DNA of 64,000 bases from Novosphingobium mathurense (GTDB taxonomy: Bacteria > Pseudomonadota > Alphaproteobacteria > Sphingomonadales > Sphingomonadaceae), in contig NZ_FVZE01000002.1 in assembly GCF_900168325.1 (NCBI RefSeq), positions 558,001 through 622,000 of the forward strand, given 5' to 3'. Positions within the stretch are counted from its first letter, which is position 1, and the number at the start of each line of letters is the position of its first letter. The notes under the pieces were generated by a model. That model saw nothing but the letters and a program-made list of their open reading frames with translations. It searched no databases and was not told the DNA's origin. Made by a program: the position numbers and the translations under genes. Below are positions 8,328 through 16,983 of the stretch, piece by piece.

Positions 8328-10130
8328 ATGATCCTCGCGCCCCGGTTGAATACGGAACTGAAGCAGGCGCTTGTGCCGCTCAGGCGCGTGCTCTTGCCGG
8401 TCCTGGCAATCAGCAGCGTTTACAACGTGCTGCTGCTGTCCGGATCGTTCTTCATGTTGCTCGTCTATGACGATGTCCTGCCCAGCCGCAGCGTTCCCTC
8501 GCTCGTCAGCCTGCTGCTGATGGTGGCGCTTGCCTATGCCTTCCAGGCGTTACTCGACGTGGTGCGGGGGCGGGTGATGGTGCAGGTCGGCTCGCTGTTC
8601 ATGCGCGGGATTAGCGACCGGGTGCTCGATGTCCTGTCACGCCATGAACTGACGCGCGGCGCGATGCCCAATGGAACGCAAATCGTGCGCGACGCCGATA
8701 CCGTCAGGGCCTGTCTGTCGGGGCCGGGGCCGTTGGCCTGCGTCGACCTGCCGTGGATCGCGGTTTATCTGCTCATTCTCGCCATATTCCACTGGAACAT
8801 CGGTCTGCTCGCCCTGTTCGGTGTGGCGGTGCTGGTGACGCTGATGCTCGTCAACAACCGGATGACCGAACCGCTGGCGCTGGCGACCATGCGTTCGGGA
8901 GCAAGGCGGGTCGGTCTGGCAGAATCCACGTTGCGCAACGCCGAAACGCTCAAGGCGCTCGGCATGGAAAGCGCGCGGCAAAGCGAATGGCACAGTGTCG
9001 AGGCCGAATTCCTTCGCGCCAATGATCGGTTCTCGGCGATCTCCAGCACCCTGTCGGGATCGACCAAGGCCTTTCGCATGCTGCTCCAGTCGGCGACGCT
9101 GGCTCTGGGCGCGTTTCTGGTGATCGACGGGCGTGCGACCGGTGGGATCATTATTGCCGGGTCGATCCTGTCCGCCCGCGCGCTTGCTCCCGTCGAACAG
9201 GTCATCGCCAACTGGAAGGGGATGGTTTCGGCCCGGCAGGCGCTGGATCGCCTGCGCAACCTGTTCGAAGCTGTACCGTTTCGCGTTGCGCCCATGGGAC
9301 TGGAAGGCCCCCGGCGCGATCTCGTAGTGCAGGGGCTCGCTGCCGGACCTCCGGGGACGCAGAAAGTCGCGGTCCTCGATCTGAGCTTCCGGTTGAGCGC
9401 GGGCGATGCACTGGCGGTAGTAGGCAGAAGCGGGTCCGGGAAAACGACACTTGCGCGCGTGCTTTGCGGCGTCTGGAAGCCCCTTCGCGGTGCGATTCGG
9501 CTGGATGGCGCGACTCTGGACCAGTGGTCGCCGGACGAGATCGCGCGGATTCTCGGCTACGTGCCGCAGTCGATCGAACTGTTCGAGGGAACGATCGGCC
9601 AGAACATCGCCCGGTTCCAGCCCGATGCCGATCGCGAGGCGATTCTGGCCGCGGCAAATGCGGCGGACTGCCACGATCTAATCGTGCGTTTGGAAGGAGG
9701 CTACGATCACGTCATCGGGGCGCATGGCAGCGGTCTGTCTGCCGGGCAGCAACAGCGCATCGCACTCGCGCGGGCGCTGTTTGCAGATCCTTTCCTGCTG
9801 GTACTTGACGAACCCAACAGCAATCTCGATCACGATGGTGAGCGGGCCTTGGGTCTGGCGATCAGGCAGGCCCGTCAGCGCGGGGCGATCGTCGTCGTCA
9901 TTGCCCATCGCCCCAGCGTGATCGCCCATGCCAGTCACATCATGGCGATGAACAACGGCAGGATCGAAAGGTTCGAAACAAGGCAAGAATTCGAGGCGCG
10001 CATCGCATCGCCGGCGGGGTCAGACAGCAGTTTGCGATCCCGTCCCGGTGAAAACCGAAGTGAGGCCCCCCCGGGCGATCCCTCGAAATCCGTCGAATCT
10101 GCTGCCAGGCCAGTGGAGGTGAGTGAGTGA
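8328..10130 (+). CDS. Type I secretion ABC transporter permease/ATPase (PrtD/HlyB-like)
   Basis: The 600-residue half-transporter energises export of RTX proteins across both membranes with an HlyD adaptor and TolC. About six transmembrane helices occupy residues 20-300. The nucleotide-binding domain has Walker A GRSGSGKT (366-373), a Q-loop (YVPQS, about 411-415), the signature LSAGQQQR (470-477), Walker B LLVLDEP (490-496) and a switch histidine in VVIAHRP. It lacks an N-terminal C39-like peptidase domain, so it belongs to the PrtD class that exports proteins with uncleaved C-terminal signals. GGAAG lies seven bases before the ATG. It overlaps the adaptor gene by four bases. Confidence 0.93.
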   Translation: MILAPRLNTELKQALVPLRRVLLPVLAISSVYNVLLLSGSFFMLLVYDDVLPSRSVPSLVSLLLMVALAYAFQALLDVVRGRVMVQVGSLFMRGISDRVLDVLSRHELTRGAMPNGTQIVRDADTVRACLSGPGPLACVDLPWIAVYLLILAIFHWNIGLLALFGVAVLVTLMLVNNRMTEPLALATMRSGARRVGLAESTLRNAETLKALGMESARQSEWHSVEAEFLRANDRFSAISSTLSGSTKAFRMLLQSATLALGAFLVIDGRATGGIIIAGSILSARALAPVEQVIANWKGMVSARQALDRLRNLFEAVPFRVAPMGLEGPRRDLVVQGLAAGPPGTQKVAVLDLSFRLSAGDALAVVGRSGSGKTTLARVLCGVWKPLRGAIRLDGATLDQWSPDEIARILGYVPQSIELFEGTIGQNIARFQPDADREAILAAANAADCHDLIVRLEGGYDHVIGAHGSGLSAGQQQRIALARALFADPFLLVLDEPNSNLDHDGERALGLAIRQARQRGAIVVVIAHRPSVIAHASHIMAMNNGRIERFETRQEFEARIASPAGSDSSLRSRPGENRSEAPPGDPSKSVESAARPVEVSE

Positions 10131-11488
10131 GCGCCTTGGCCCAAGCCACAATGCTGGCGCCCCCCATCCATGCAGCACTTGCGGGGCGTGAATTCTCCGC
10201 CGGGGTGGAACGCGGCCTCTCGGACCTTCTGCGGCTTGGGTTGGGCGCCGTGGCTGTTCTGGTTCTGGGGGTCGGTGTGCTTATCGCATTTCTGCCAATG
10301 GCTGGCGCAGTCATCGCGCCCGGCGAAGTGAGCGTCGAAACGCATGTGAAGGAGATTTCGCATCCCTTCGGCGGCGTCGCGAAGGCGATATTGGTCGAGG
10401 ACGGCGATCACGTTCACAAGGGGCAGGCGCTGATCCGCCTCGATGCACGCGTCGCCGGTGCCGCAGCCCAGTACATCGGGCTCGATCTCGATCAGTTGCT
10501 TGCAAAGGAAGCGAGGCTGCGGGCCCTGCGAAACAATGCCGCGAATATTGCATTCCCTGACGAATTACGAAGTCGGTCAGAGAAGCCGCAAGTGGCGACC
10601 ATTCTGGCAGACGAGCGCAGGTCGTTCGAACTCGAACGGGCGGCGCGCGGCGATCAACGGCTGCAATTGGCCCGGCGCATCGCGCAAGCCCAGGCGGAAG
10701 TTGCGGCGCAAAGCAGCCGCGCCGCGGCTTATGCCCGGCAATCGGATCTTGTTCATGAGGAACTGTCGCAGACACGCCAACTCTACACAGAACGGCTGAC
10801 GACGCTGGACCGGCTCAATGCGCTTGAACGCGCCGCGGTTGGTGTGGAGGCGGATAATGCCGCAGCGCGATCGGGCATGGCCGAGGCGCGGGCGCGGATC
10901 GCCGAACTGCGCGCGCAGATGGCCTCGATCGAGAGCGTGGCCCGCAGTCAGGCGGCGCTCGAACTGGCACAGGTGGGCAGTGCCATCGCACAAGTGCGCA
11001 AGGAGCAGGTAGCGGCAAGCGATCAGAACGATCGCTCGGTCATTCGCGCCCCGCAGACCGGGATTGTCGACAAGCTGGCTGTGCGGACGTTGGGCAGTGT
11101 TGTACCTGCAGGTCAAACTTTGCTGGAAATCGTTCCGGAGCAGGACCGCCTCGTCGTGAAGGCCCGCATTCGCCCCACGGATATCGACCAGGTGGCGCAG
11201 GATCGGGTGGCGCACCTGCGTTTTACCGCCTTGAGCATGCGCACGACGCCCGAACTTGAAGGCAAGGTCGTTCAACTCGCCGCTGACAGGACAATCGACC
11301 GCGCGACGAATACGGCATTCTATCCTGCGACGATAGCGATTCCGGCAGCGGAGCTGCGCAAGTTGGGCAAGACGCGTCTGGCCGTGGGAATGCCTGTCGA
11401 AGTCTTCGTCCAGACGGGCGAGCGCACGATGTTGCACTACATCTTGCGCCCCTTGGGCGATCAACTGAGACGTGCTCTGCGTGAATGA
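10127..11488 (+). CDS. Type I secretion membrane fusion protein (HlyD/PrtE family)
   Basis: The 453-residue adaptor has a short cytoplasmic N-terminus, one transmembrane helix (about residues 36-62), a biotinyl-lipoyl half-motif (GEVSVETHVKEISHPFGGVAKAILVEDGDHVHKGQALIRLD), a long coiled-coil hairpin (about 115-300), and the second lipoyl/beta-barrel part (VIRAPQTGIVDKLAVRTLGSVVPAGQTLLEIVP). It bridges the ABC transporter and the TolC channel. Translation starts at GTG 10127, which shares GTGA with the stop of the transporter gene, so the two are coupled. The likely cargoes are the two RTX proteins encoded at 20185-23925. Confidence 0.93.
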   Translation: MSALAQATMLAPPIHAALAGREFSAGVERGLSDLLRLGLGAVAVLVLGVGVLIAFLPMAGAVIAPGEVSVETHVKEISHPFGGVAKAILVEDGDHVHKGQALIRLDARVAGAAAQYIGLDLDQLLAKEARLRALRNNAANIAFPDELRSRSEKPQVATILADERRSFELERAARGDQRLQLARRIAQAQAEVAAQSSRAAAYARQSDLVHEELSQTRQLYTERLTTLDRLNALERAAVGVEADNAAARSGMAEARARIAELRAQMASIESVARSQAALELAQVGSAIAQVRKEQVAASDQNDRSVIRAPQTGIVDKLAVRTLGSVVPAGQTLLEIVPEQDRLVVKARIRPTDIDQVAQDRVAHLRFTALSMRTTPELEGKVVQLAADRTIDRATNTAFYPATIAIPAAELRKLGKTRLAVGMPVEVFVQTGERTMLHYILRPLGDQLRRALRE

Positions 11489-11726
11489 ACCCAATTCAGG
11501 CTGATGGCGTCTTTCATGCCTGGTGATGTGTCTTCCGGAATGGATCTATAATTGCGGGATAGGGACGAGATCGGATGAACCTGGATATTCCCGGCCCTGT
11601 AATGAGGGCTTATTCGTATACGTATCAGTTCGGGGTTGCACGCGTCTTTTTCGTATTCGGAGAGAGCCAGTCCAATTCTGACGACGCGCCCGGTGTCCCA
11701 AATTCTTGCTGCCAGGAGCCTGCTGC

Positions 11727-13961
11727 TTGAATCTCCCCGCCATCTATGAACCGGAAACGGGACTGCCGTCACTCATGCCGGGCGGTGCCGGGCACTTTCG
11801 TAGCAGGGATGAGCAGATTTCCGTGCGTTATCTGCTCTCGTTGCTGCGGCGCCGGCAGCCGGTCATGGTCATGACGCTGATCCTGTGCCTTGGGCTGGCG
11901 GTGGTCTGGACTTCCGCTTTGCCGCGCATTTTCCGCAGCTGGGCCGATGTGGTGATGATCACCGGGTCGACAGACGTCGTGCCGAACGAAGATGCGCAGA
12001 CCCGCGATGCGCCGACCCGGGCCGAAGAAGTCGAGACGCAGATCCAACTCATCCGATCGCGGGAGATGGCCGGGCAGGTGCTCGACGCAACGGGACTTCT
12101 ACATGACCGGCTGTTCCGCCGCGACGTGGAGATGCCCCGCACCGCGCTCGACAACATCCTGGCGTCCGTCGGCTTCGGCGCCATCAGGCAGTCGGACAGG
12201 GCCACTGGGGACGAAGTGCAGTTTCGCCAACGCGCGGTCAATTACCTGAGCAAGCGTCTCGATGTGACCAGGGTGGGCAATTCGTTCAACCTGCGCATTG
12301 CCTTCGAAGATGCCGAAGCGTCACGCGCAGCCGCGATCGCCAATGGCTATGCGCGCCTTTTCACGACTGACGATGCCCGTGAACGGGCGCAGACCAACGC
12401 CACGGCCGCACGTGTGCTGAAATCGAAGGTCGATGCCCTGCGCGTGCAGGCAAACCGTGATTTCGCCGAAGTGCAGGCCTATCGCAACCGCCATCAACTG
12501 CTCAGTTCGCAGGCCACGGGCCTGACCGAGCAGGAACTGTCGACCTATAACCAGCAGATCGTCAACGCAGAGGCGGAAGCGGCACAGGATGCCGAAGCGC
12601 TCGCCAGCGCGCGGGCTCAGTTGCGCAGTGGCGGCCCTGAAGGTGTGGGGTTCGGTGCAGGGTCTCCTGTGGTCGCGACCTTGCGGTCGCAACGCGCGCA
12701 ACTGGTGATCCGCGAACGCGATCTTTCGCAGCGCTATTTTGACAACAATCCCGACCTTGTGACCGTGCGACAGCAGATCGCCGATCTCGACCGGCAGATT
12801 TCCGGGGAAGTCTCGCGGACCCTGCGCGGGCTGGAAACCAAGGCCATGGCCTCGGCGCAGCGGCTGGCCTCGTTGCGTCGCAGCCGAGGCGGCACGCAAT
12901 CGCAATTACAGACGGGCAACAGCGCGCTGGTTGAACTGGCCGATCTGGAAAAGAAGGCGGACGCGTCCAAGACGCTCTACGAATCCTACCTGCGCCGTTA
13001 CAATGCGGTGGTGGCAGGAAGCGGGTCGGAGCAGCCCTCTGCGCGACTGATATCCGCGGCCAATGTTCCGGTCCTTCCGGTCTCGCCCAACCTGTTACTG
13101 AATCTGGCGCTTGCGCTCGTCGTAGGGGTGCTTTCTGGCGCGATGTTGGCGATACTTTCGGAACTTTCTTACGGCGGGCTGACCACCCTGGGCGATGTGG
13201 AGACGCGCATCGGACTGCCGGGTTGGGGCTTCGTTCCGGCCATCCGTTCGATCGAACCCCACGCGAATACGCCGATGGATACCCTGCGCGAATACCCGGA
13301 AGGTCCTTTCTCCGAAGCGCTGCGCAACATCATCGTTTCGGTGCGCCATTCGGTATCGGGATCGGGCAAGGTCCTGGCGATCACCTCTGCCATTCCCGGC
13401 GAGGGAAAATCGACGCTAGCCGCCTGCATCGGCCGGGCCCTGGCGATGGCCAACGAAAGAGTGGTGGTGATCGATTGCGACGTCATCCGCTCGCAGCTCA
13501 GCAAGCGCTTCTGCGCGCCTGAGGGAGAGCCCGGCCTGTACGAAGCTCTTCATGACGAAAGCCTGGATATCGCCCAATACGAGGATGCTTGTTCTCCCTT
13601 GCGGATCGTTCCGATCACCCGCGCTTTCCCGCAGGGCGAACGCCTGACGGAGCGGGGCAGGCTCGACAGGGTGGTTGCCCGCCTGCGGGAAGAGTTCGAC
13701 GTGGTGATCCTGGATTGTCCCCCGATCCTGCCGATTGCGGAAACGCGTGCGATCGTCGCCCAGGCCGATAGCGTGCTGCTGGTCGTGCGATGGCGCATGA
13801 CCGTCGATCGGATCGTCAAGGCGGCGATCCGGCAATTGCCCGGGCGTACCCTCAAGCAATGCGGCGTGGTGTTGAACCAGGTCGACATGAAGAAGCAGGT
13901 GCGCTTCGGCGGAGAGGATGTCGCCAGCTTCTACGCGCATTATAAGGGATACTACCGATGA
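11727..13961 (+). CDS. Wzz-type chain-length protein fused to a BY-type tyrosine kinase
   Basis: This protein of about 744 residues regulates polymer chain length and export. The N-terminal Wzz segment includes a first membrane helix (VMVMTLILCLGLAVVW), followed by a long periplasmic coiled coil (about 200-400) and a second helix (LLLNLALALVVGVLSGAMLAIL). The C-terminal cytoplasmic kinase has Walker A IPGEGKST (about 556-563), Walker A' VVVIDCDV (about 579) and Walker B VVILDCPP (about 660), and ends with a four-tyrosine cluster (FYAHYKGYYR), the autophosphorylation tail of BY-kinases. The start is TTG 11727, eight bases after AGGAG. It is translationally coupled to the glycosyltransferase at 13958. 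Confidence 0.92.
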   Translation: MNLPAIYEPETGLPSLMPGGAGHFRSRDEQISVRYLLSLLRRRQPVMVMTLILCLGLAVVWTSALPRIFRSWADVVMITGSTDVVPNEDAQTRDAPTRAEEVETQIQLIRSREMAGQVLDATGLLHDRLFRRDVEMPRTALDNILASVGFGAIRQSDRATGDEVQFRQRAVNYLSKRLDVTRVGNSFNLRIAFEDAEASRAAAIANGYARLFTTDDARERAQTNATAARVLKSKVDALRVQANRDFAEVQAYRNRHQLLSSQATGLTEQELSTYNQQIVNAEAEAAQDAEALASARAQLRSGGPEGVGFGAGSPVVATLRSQRAQLVIRERDLSQRYFDNNPDLVTVRQQIADLDRQISGEVSRTLRGLETKAMASAQRLASLRRSRGGTQSQLQTGNSALVELADLEKKADASKTLYESYLRRYNAVVAGSGSEQPSARLISAANVPVLPVSPNLLLNLALALVVGVLSGAMLAILSELSYGGLTTLGDVETRIGLPGWGFVPAIRSIEPHANTPMDTLREYPEGPFSEALRNIIVSVRHSVSGSGKVLAITSAIPGEGKSTLAACIGRALAMANERVVVIDCDVIRSQLSKRFCAPEGEPGLYEALHDESLDIAQYEDACSPLRIVPITRAFPQGERLTERGRLDRVVARLREEFDVVILDCPPILPIAETRAIVAQADSVLLVVRWRMTVDRIVKAAIRQLPGRTLKQCGVVLNQVDMKKQVRFGGEDVASFYAHYKGYYR

Positions 13962-15217
13962 TGAGGGAAGGGGCGCTTACGCGACCGCTTCGCGTGGCCA
14001 TCGTGCATTATTGGCTTGTCGGAATGCGCGGCGGGGAGCGCGTGATCGAGCATCTGCTGGACCTCTTTCCCGATGCGGACCTGTTCACCCATGTCTACGA
14101 CCCGCAGAAGGTTTCTGCCCGGATCCGCAAGGCCCAAGTCAGGCAGAGCTTCATCGGCCGCCTGCCGGGCGCACGGCGGCACTATCAGAAGTACCTGCCG
14201 CTCATGCCCCTCGCTCTCGAGGAACTGGACTTGCGCGGTTACGATCTTGTCATCAGCAGCGAGTCCGGGCCTGCGAAGGGCGTGATCACCGGGCCCGATA
14301 CCCTGCACCTCTGCTACTGTCATTCGCCGATGCGCTATCTCTGGGATCATTACCAGGACTACCGGGAAAGCGCGGGCTGGCTCAGCCGCCGGATCATGCC
14401 CCTTGCCTTCCACCGCCTTCGTCAGTGGGATGTCACTTCGGCAAGCAGGGTCGATGGCTTCATCGCGAATTCCGGCTTCATCGCAAGGCGCATCGCCAAG
14501 GTCTGGGGACGTGAGGCACGCGTGGTGCATCCGCCGGTTGCCGTGGATGCTTTCGCGCCATCCACTCAAGTGAGCGACCGGTATCTTTGGGTGAGCCAGA
14601 TGACCCCCTACAAACGCGCGGACGTGGCGCTCGAGGCATTCAATCGGCTGGGTGTACCCGCACTCATGGTCGGCGATGGCGAAATGTTCGACAGGATTGT
14701 CGCAAGCGCAGGGCCGAGCGTGGAGGTCCGCAAGCGGCTTTCCTTTCCCGAATTACAGCACGCCTATGCCACGTGCCGCGCGCTTGTATTCACGCCGGAG
14801 GAAGACTTCGGCATCGTTCCGGTTGAGGCCAATGCCAGCGGCCGCCCGGTCATAGCTTTCGGTCGGGGCGGTGTAACGGATTCCATCGTCGAGGGGCGGA
14901 CGGGGATCTTTTTCGACCGTCAAACGCCCATGGACCTCGTCAATGCGATCCGTCGCTTCGAGAAATGGCAACCGCAGTTTCAGCCCGAAGAGGCCGTCCG
15001 CAATGCGGCTCGGTTTGGCCCGGATGCCTTCGCCCGTGGCATCCTCGATGCGCTCGACCATTTCCGGCGCGTGGGCCGTCACGACCCGATCGGTGCTTTG
15101 ACTGGGCTTTCACAAGGGATGGGAAATCATGGCAATTCGCTTGATGATAGTCGCACTTTTCATGCTGATCGCGGGCTGTACGACGGTCGCGACGCGTTCG
15201 TTGCCCAATGTCGATAG
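13958..15217 (+). CDS. Family 4 (GT-B) glycosyltransferase
   Basis: The 419-residue protein begins with RVAIVHYWLVGMRGGERVIEHLL, typical of GT4 enzymes with a donor-proximal GGE loop. It has HSPMRYLWDHY in the N-domain, WVSQMTPYKRADVALEAF at the domain junction and the C-domain EX7E motif (PEEDFGIVPVEANASGRPVIAF). It transfers a sugar to a growing glycan at the cytoplasmic face. The start overlaps the kinase stop (ATGATGA). The last 30 or so residues lie entirely within the next gene and look like out-of-frame translation of it: the homologous domain seems to end near residue 385, so the original stop may have been lost. Confidence 0.88.
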   Translation: MMREGALTRPLRVAIVHYWLVGMRGGERVIEHLLDLFPDADLFTHVYDPQKVSARIRKAQVRQSFIGRLPGARRHYQKYLPLMPLALEELDLRGYDLVISSESGPAKGVITGPDTLHLCYCHSPMRYLWDHYQDYRESAGWLSRRIMPLAFHRLRQWDVTSASRVDGFIANSGFIARRIAKVWGREARVVHPPVAVDAFAPSTQVSDRYLWVSQMTPYKRADVALEAFNRLGVPALMVGDGEMFDRIVASAGPSVEVRKRLSFPELQHAYATCRALVFTPEEDFGIVPVEANASGRPVIAFGRGGVTDSIVEGRTGIFFDRQTPMDLVNAIRRFEKWQPQFQPEEAVRNAARFGPDAFARGILDALDHFRRVGRHDPIGALTGLSQGMGNHGNSLDDSRTFHADRGLYDGRDAFVAQCR

Positions 15218-15677
15218 TCTCGTATATCATCTGTCTCCCGGTGACAGGCTGCGTTTCGATGTTTTCCGGGAAGACGCCTTGAGCGGAGAATACGCGATCG
15301 ATGATGCGGGCTTCATTACCTTGCCGCTGGCCGGCGATGTACAAGCCGCAGGCAAGACGCTCGCGCGATTGCGACAGGACCTGCAAACCCTGTTCAGCCG
15401 CGAATATGTTCGGGATGCACGCATCGCCATCGATGTTGTGGGATATCGGCCGATCTACATCCTTGGCGAAGTGGAGAAACCGGGCGAATATCCTTACGCA
15501 GAAGGGATGTCTGTCCATGGGCTTGTCGCGAAAGCCGGTGGGTTCACGTATCGTGCGAACGAGCATGTTGTGTACATTCGTCATGGTCGCGAAACCGAGG
15601 AAACAGCCTACCGTTTGACGAGTGGCGCCGCCGTTTTGCCCGGTGACACGGTTCGGGTCGGCCAGCGCTATTTCTGA
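15129..15677 (+). CDS. Short Wza-like polysaccharide export lipoprotein
   Basis: The 182-residue protein starts with a lipoprotein signal (MAIRLMIVALFMLIAGC, lipobox LIAG-C at Cys17). It then carries a poly_export domain (YHLSPGDRLRFDVFREDALSGEYAIDDAGFITLPLAGDVQAAG) and one SLBB domain (IYILGEVEKPGEYPYAEGMSVHGLVAKAGGFTYRANE). It should form or support the periplasmic/outer-membrane export channel for the polysaccharide. It is much shorter than Wza (about 380 residues) and has no C-terminal amphipathic helix, so it resembles the short OPX class and may need another outer-membrane partner. GGGATGGGAAATC precedes the ATG. The gene overlaps the upstream glycosyltransferase by 89 bases. Confidence 0.88.
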   Translation: MAIRLMIVALFMLIAGCTTVATRSLPNVDSLVYHLSPGDRLRFDVFREDALSGEYAIDDAGFITLPLAGDVQAAGKTLARLRQDLQTLFSREYVRDARIAIDVVGYRPIYILGEVEKPGEYPYAEGMSVHGLVAKAGGFTYRANEHVVYIRHGRETEETAYRLTSGAAVLPGDTVRVGQRYF

Positions 15678-15687
15678 TCGGAACTTC

Positions 15688-16947
15688 GTGAAACCTTCGA
15701 AGGTCGCAGCCTTGCCTGAAAGGGTGGTCGTTCTGCACGATTTCAGTGAGGCTCTGGGCGGTGCCTCCTACCTGGTACAGGTCTTGATCGGCGAACTGCG
15801 CCGACGTGGCATAGCGACGACATTCATCGCAGGTGATAGCGGCGTGTGCTTCGATCGCAGCGATGTTGAGTTTCTGCCACTCCACGGCAAGGCCTTGCTC
15901 GAACGCTCGACGCTGAGCGCGCTGACCTGCGGTTTGTACAACCGTCGTGCCTACGCGCAGACCCGTGACTGGATCGCGCGTAACGATACGCCGGGCACAG
16001 TCTACCATCTCCACGGCTGGTCCAAGATCCTGACCCCGGCGATATTTGCGGCCCTGCGGCACGTTTCGGATCGGTTGATCCTGCACGGCCATGATTACTT
16101 CAATGGGTGCCCCAACGGGGCTTTCTTCGATTACCCTCGTGAGCGGGACTGCACATTGACGCCGCTGGGCACGGCATGCCTGCAAAGCCGTTGCGACAAG
16201 GCTTCCCATGCGCAGAAGCTCTGGCGCGTGGGCAGGGAAGTCTTGCGGCGCGGCCTGCAACATGGCGGAACCAAGGCAGCACGCCTGCTGATGATCCACC
16301 CGGGACAGGAAGCGCAGTTCCGGCTAAGCGGGTGGAGGGCCGACAGGCTTCGCGCAGTCCGCAATCCCGTTTCACCCCTTTCGACAGATCGCATTCCGGC
16401 CGAAGCCAACTGCGGCATCGTCTTTATTGGCAGGATTTCAGCGGAGAAAGGTGCAGACCTTGCTGCAAGAGCGGCGCAAAAGGCAGGCCTGCCGATCACT
16501 TTCGTGGGCGATGGCAGCGAAGTCGAAGTGGTGCGCAAGTGCAATCCGGCCGCGATCTTCGTGGGCAGGCAGGACCGAGCCGGCGTTGCGCGCGCCTTGT
16601 CATCGGCCCGCGTCGCGGTGATGCCTAGCCGCTGGTCCGAACCATTCGGGCTCGTCGCGCTGGAAGCCGTCGCCTCAGGCGTTCCTGTCATCGTCAGCGA
16701 CCGCGCCCTTGTTGCACAGGAAATCGCGCAGGCGGGCTTTGGCCTGGCCATCGATACGGCGGATCTGGATGCCTTCGCCGGCGCGCTGACAGCCCTGCAT
16801 CGCAACGATCGTGTTGTCGAAGCGATATCGCGCGCCGGGCAGGCGGGTTTCAGATCGCTCTGCAATTCCGAGGAAACCTGGGCGGACGCAGTCGTCAGTC
16901 AATATCGTCAGGTTCTGACTGAAGCAGGCACTAATCAGTGCGCTTGA
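15688..16947 (+). CDS. Family 4 glycosyltransferase
   Basis: The GT-B protein of about 419 residues has an N-domain with VVVLHDFSEALGGASYLVQVL, then HLHGWSKILTPAIF and ILHGHDYFNGCPNG. Its C-domain has GIVFIGRISAEKGADLAARAA, the nucleotide-sugar loop, and the EX7E-type motif (PSRWSEPFGLVALEAVASGVPVIVSD). I start it at GTG 15688, 11 bases after the Wza-like stop; the open frame runs back to 15622 but that region is coding in another frame. It is the last gene of the 11.7-16.9 kb forward operon and converges on the ligase-like gene. Cysteine-rich stretches (residues about 130-185) are unusual for GT4 enzymes. Confidence 0.86.
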   Translation: MKPSKVAALPERVVVLHDFSEALGGASYLVQVLIGELRRRGIATTFIAGDSGVCFDRSDVEFLPLHGKALLERSTLSALTCGLYNRRAYAQTRDWIARNDTPGTVYHLHGWSKILTPAIFAALRHVSDRLILHGHDYFNGCPNGAFFDYPRERDCTLTPLGTACLQSRCDKASHAQKLWRVGREVLRRGLQHGGTKAARLLMIHPGQEAQFRLSGWRADRLRAVRNPVSPLSTDRIPAEANCGIVFIGRISAEKGADLAARAAQKAGLPITFVGDGSEVEVVRKCNPAAIFVGRQDRAGVARALSSARVAVMPSRWSEPFGLVALEAVASGVPVIVSDRALVAQEIAQAGFGLAIDTADLDAFAGALTALHRNDRVVEAISRAGQAGFRSLCNSEETWADAVVSQYRQVLTEAGTNQCA

Positions 16948-16983
16948 TCCAAACGATGTCGACTGATCGATTTCGGTACGAAG

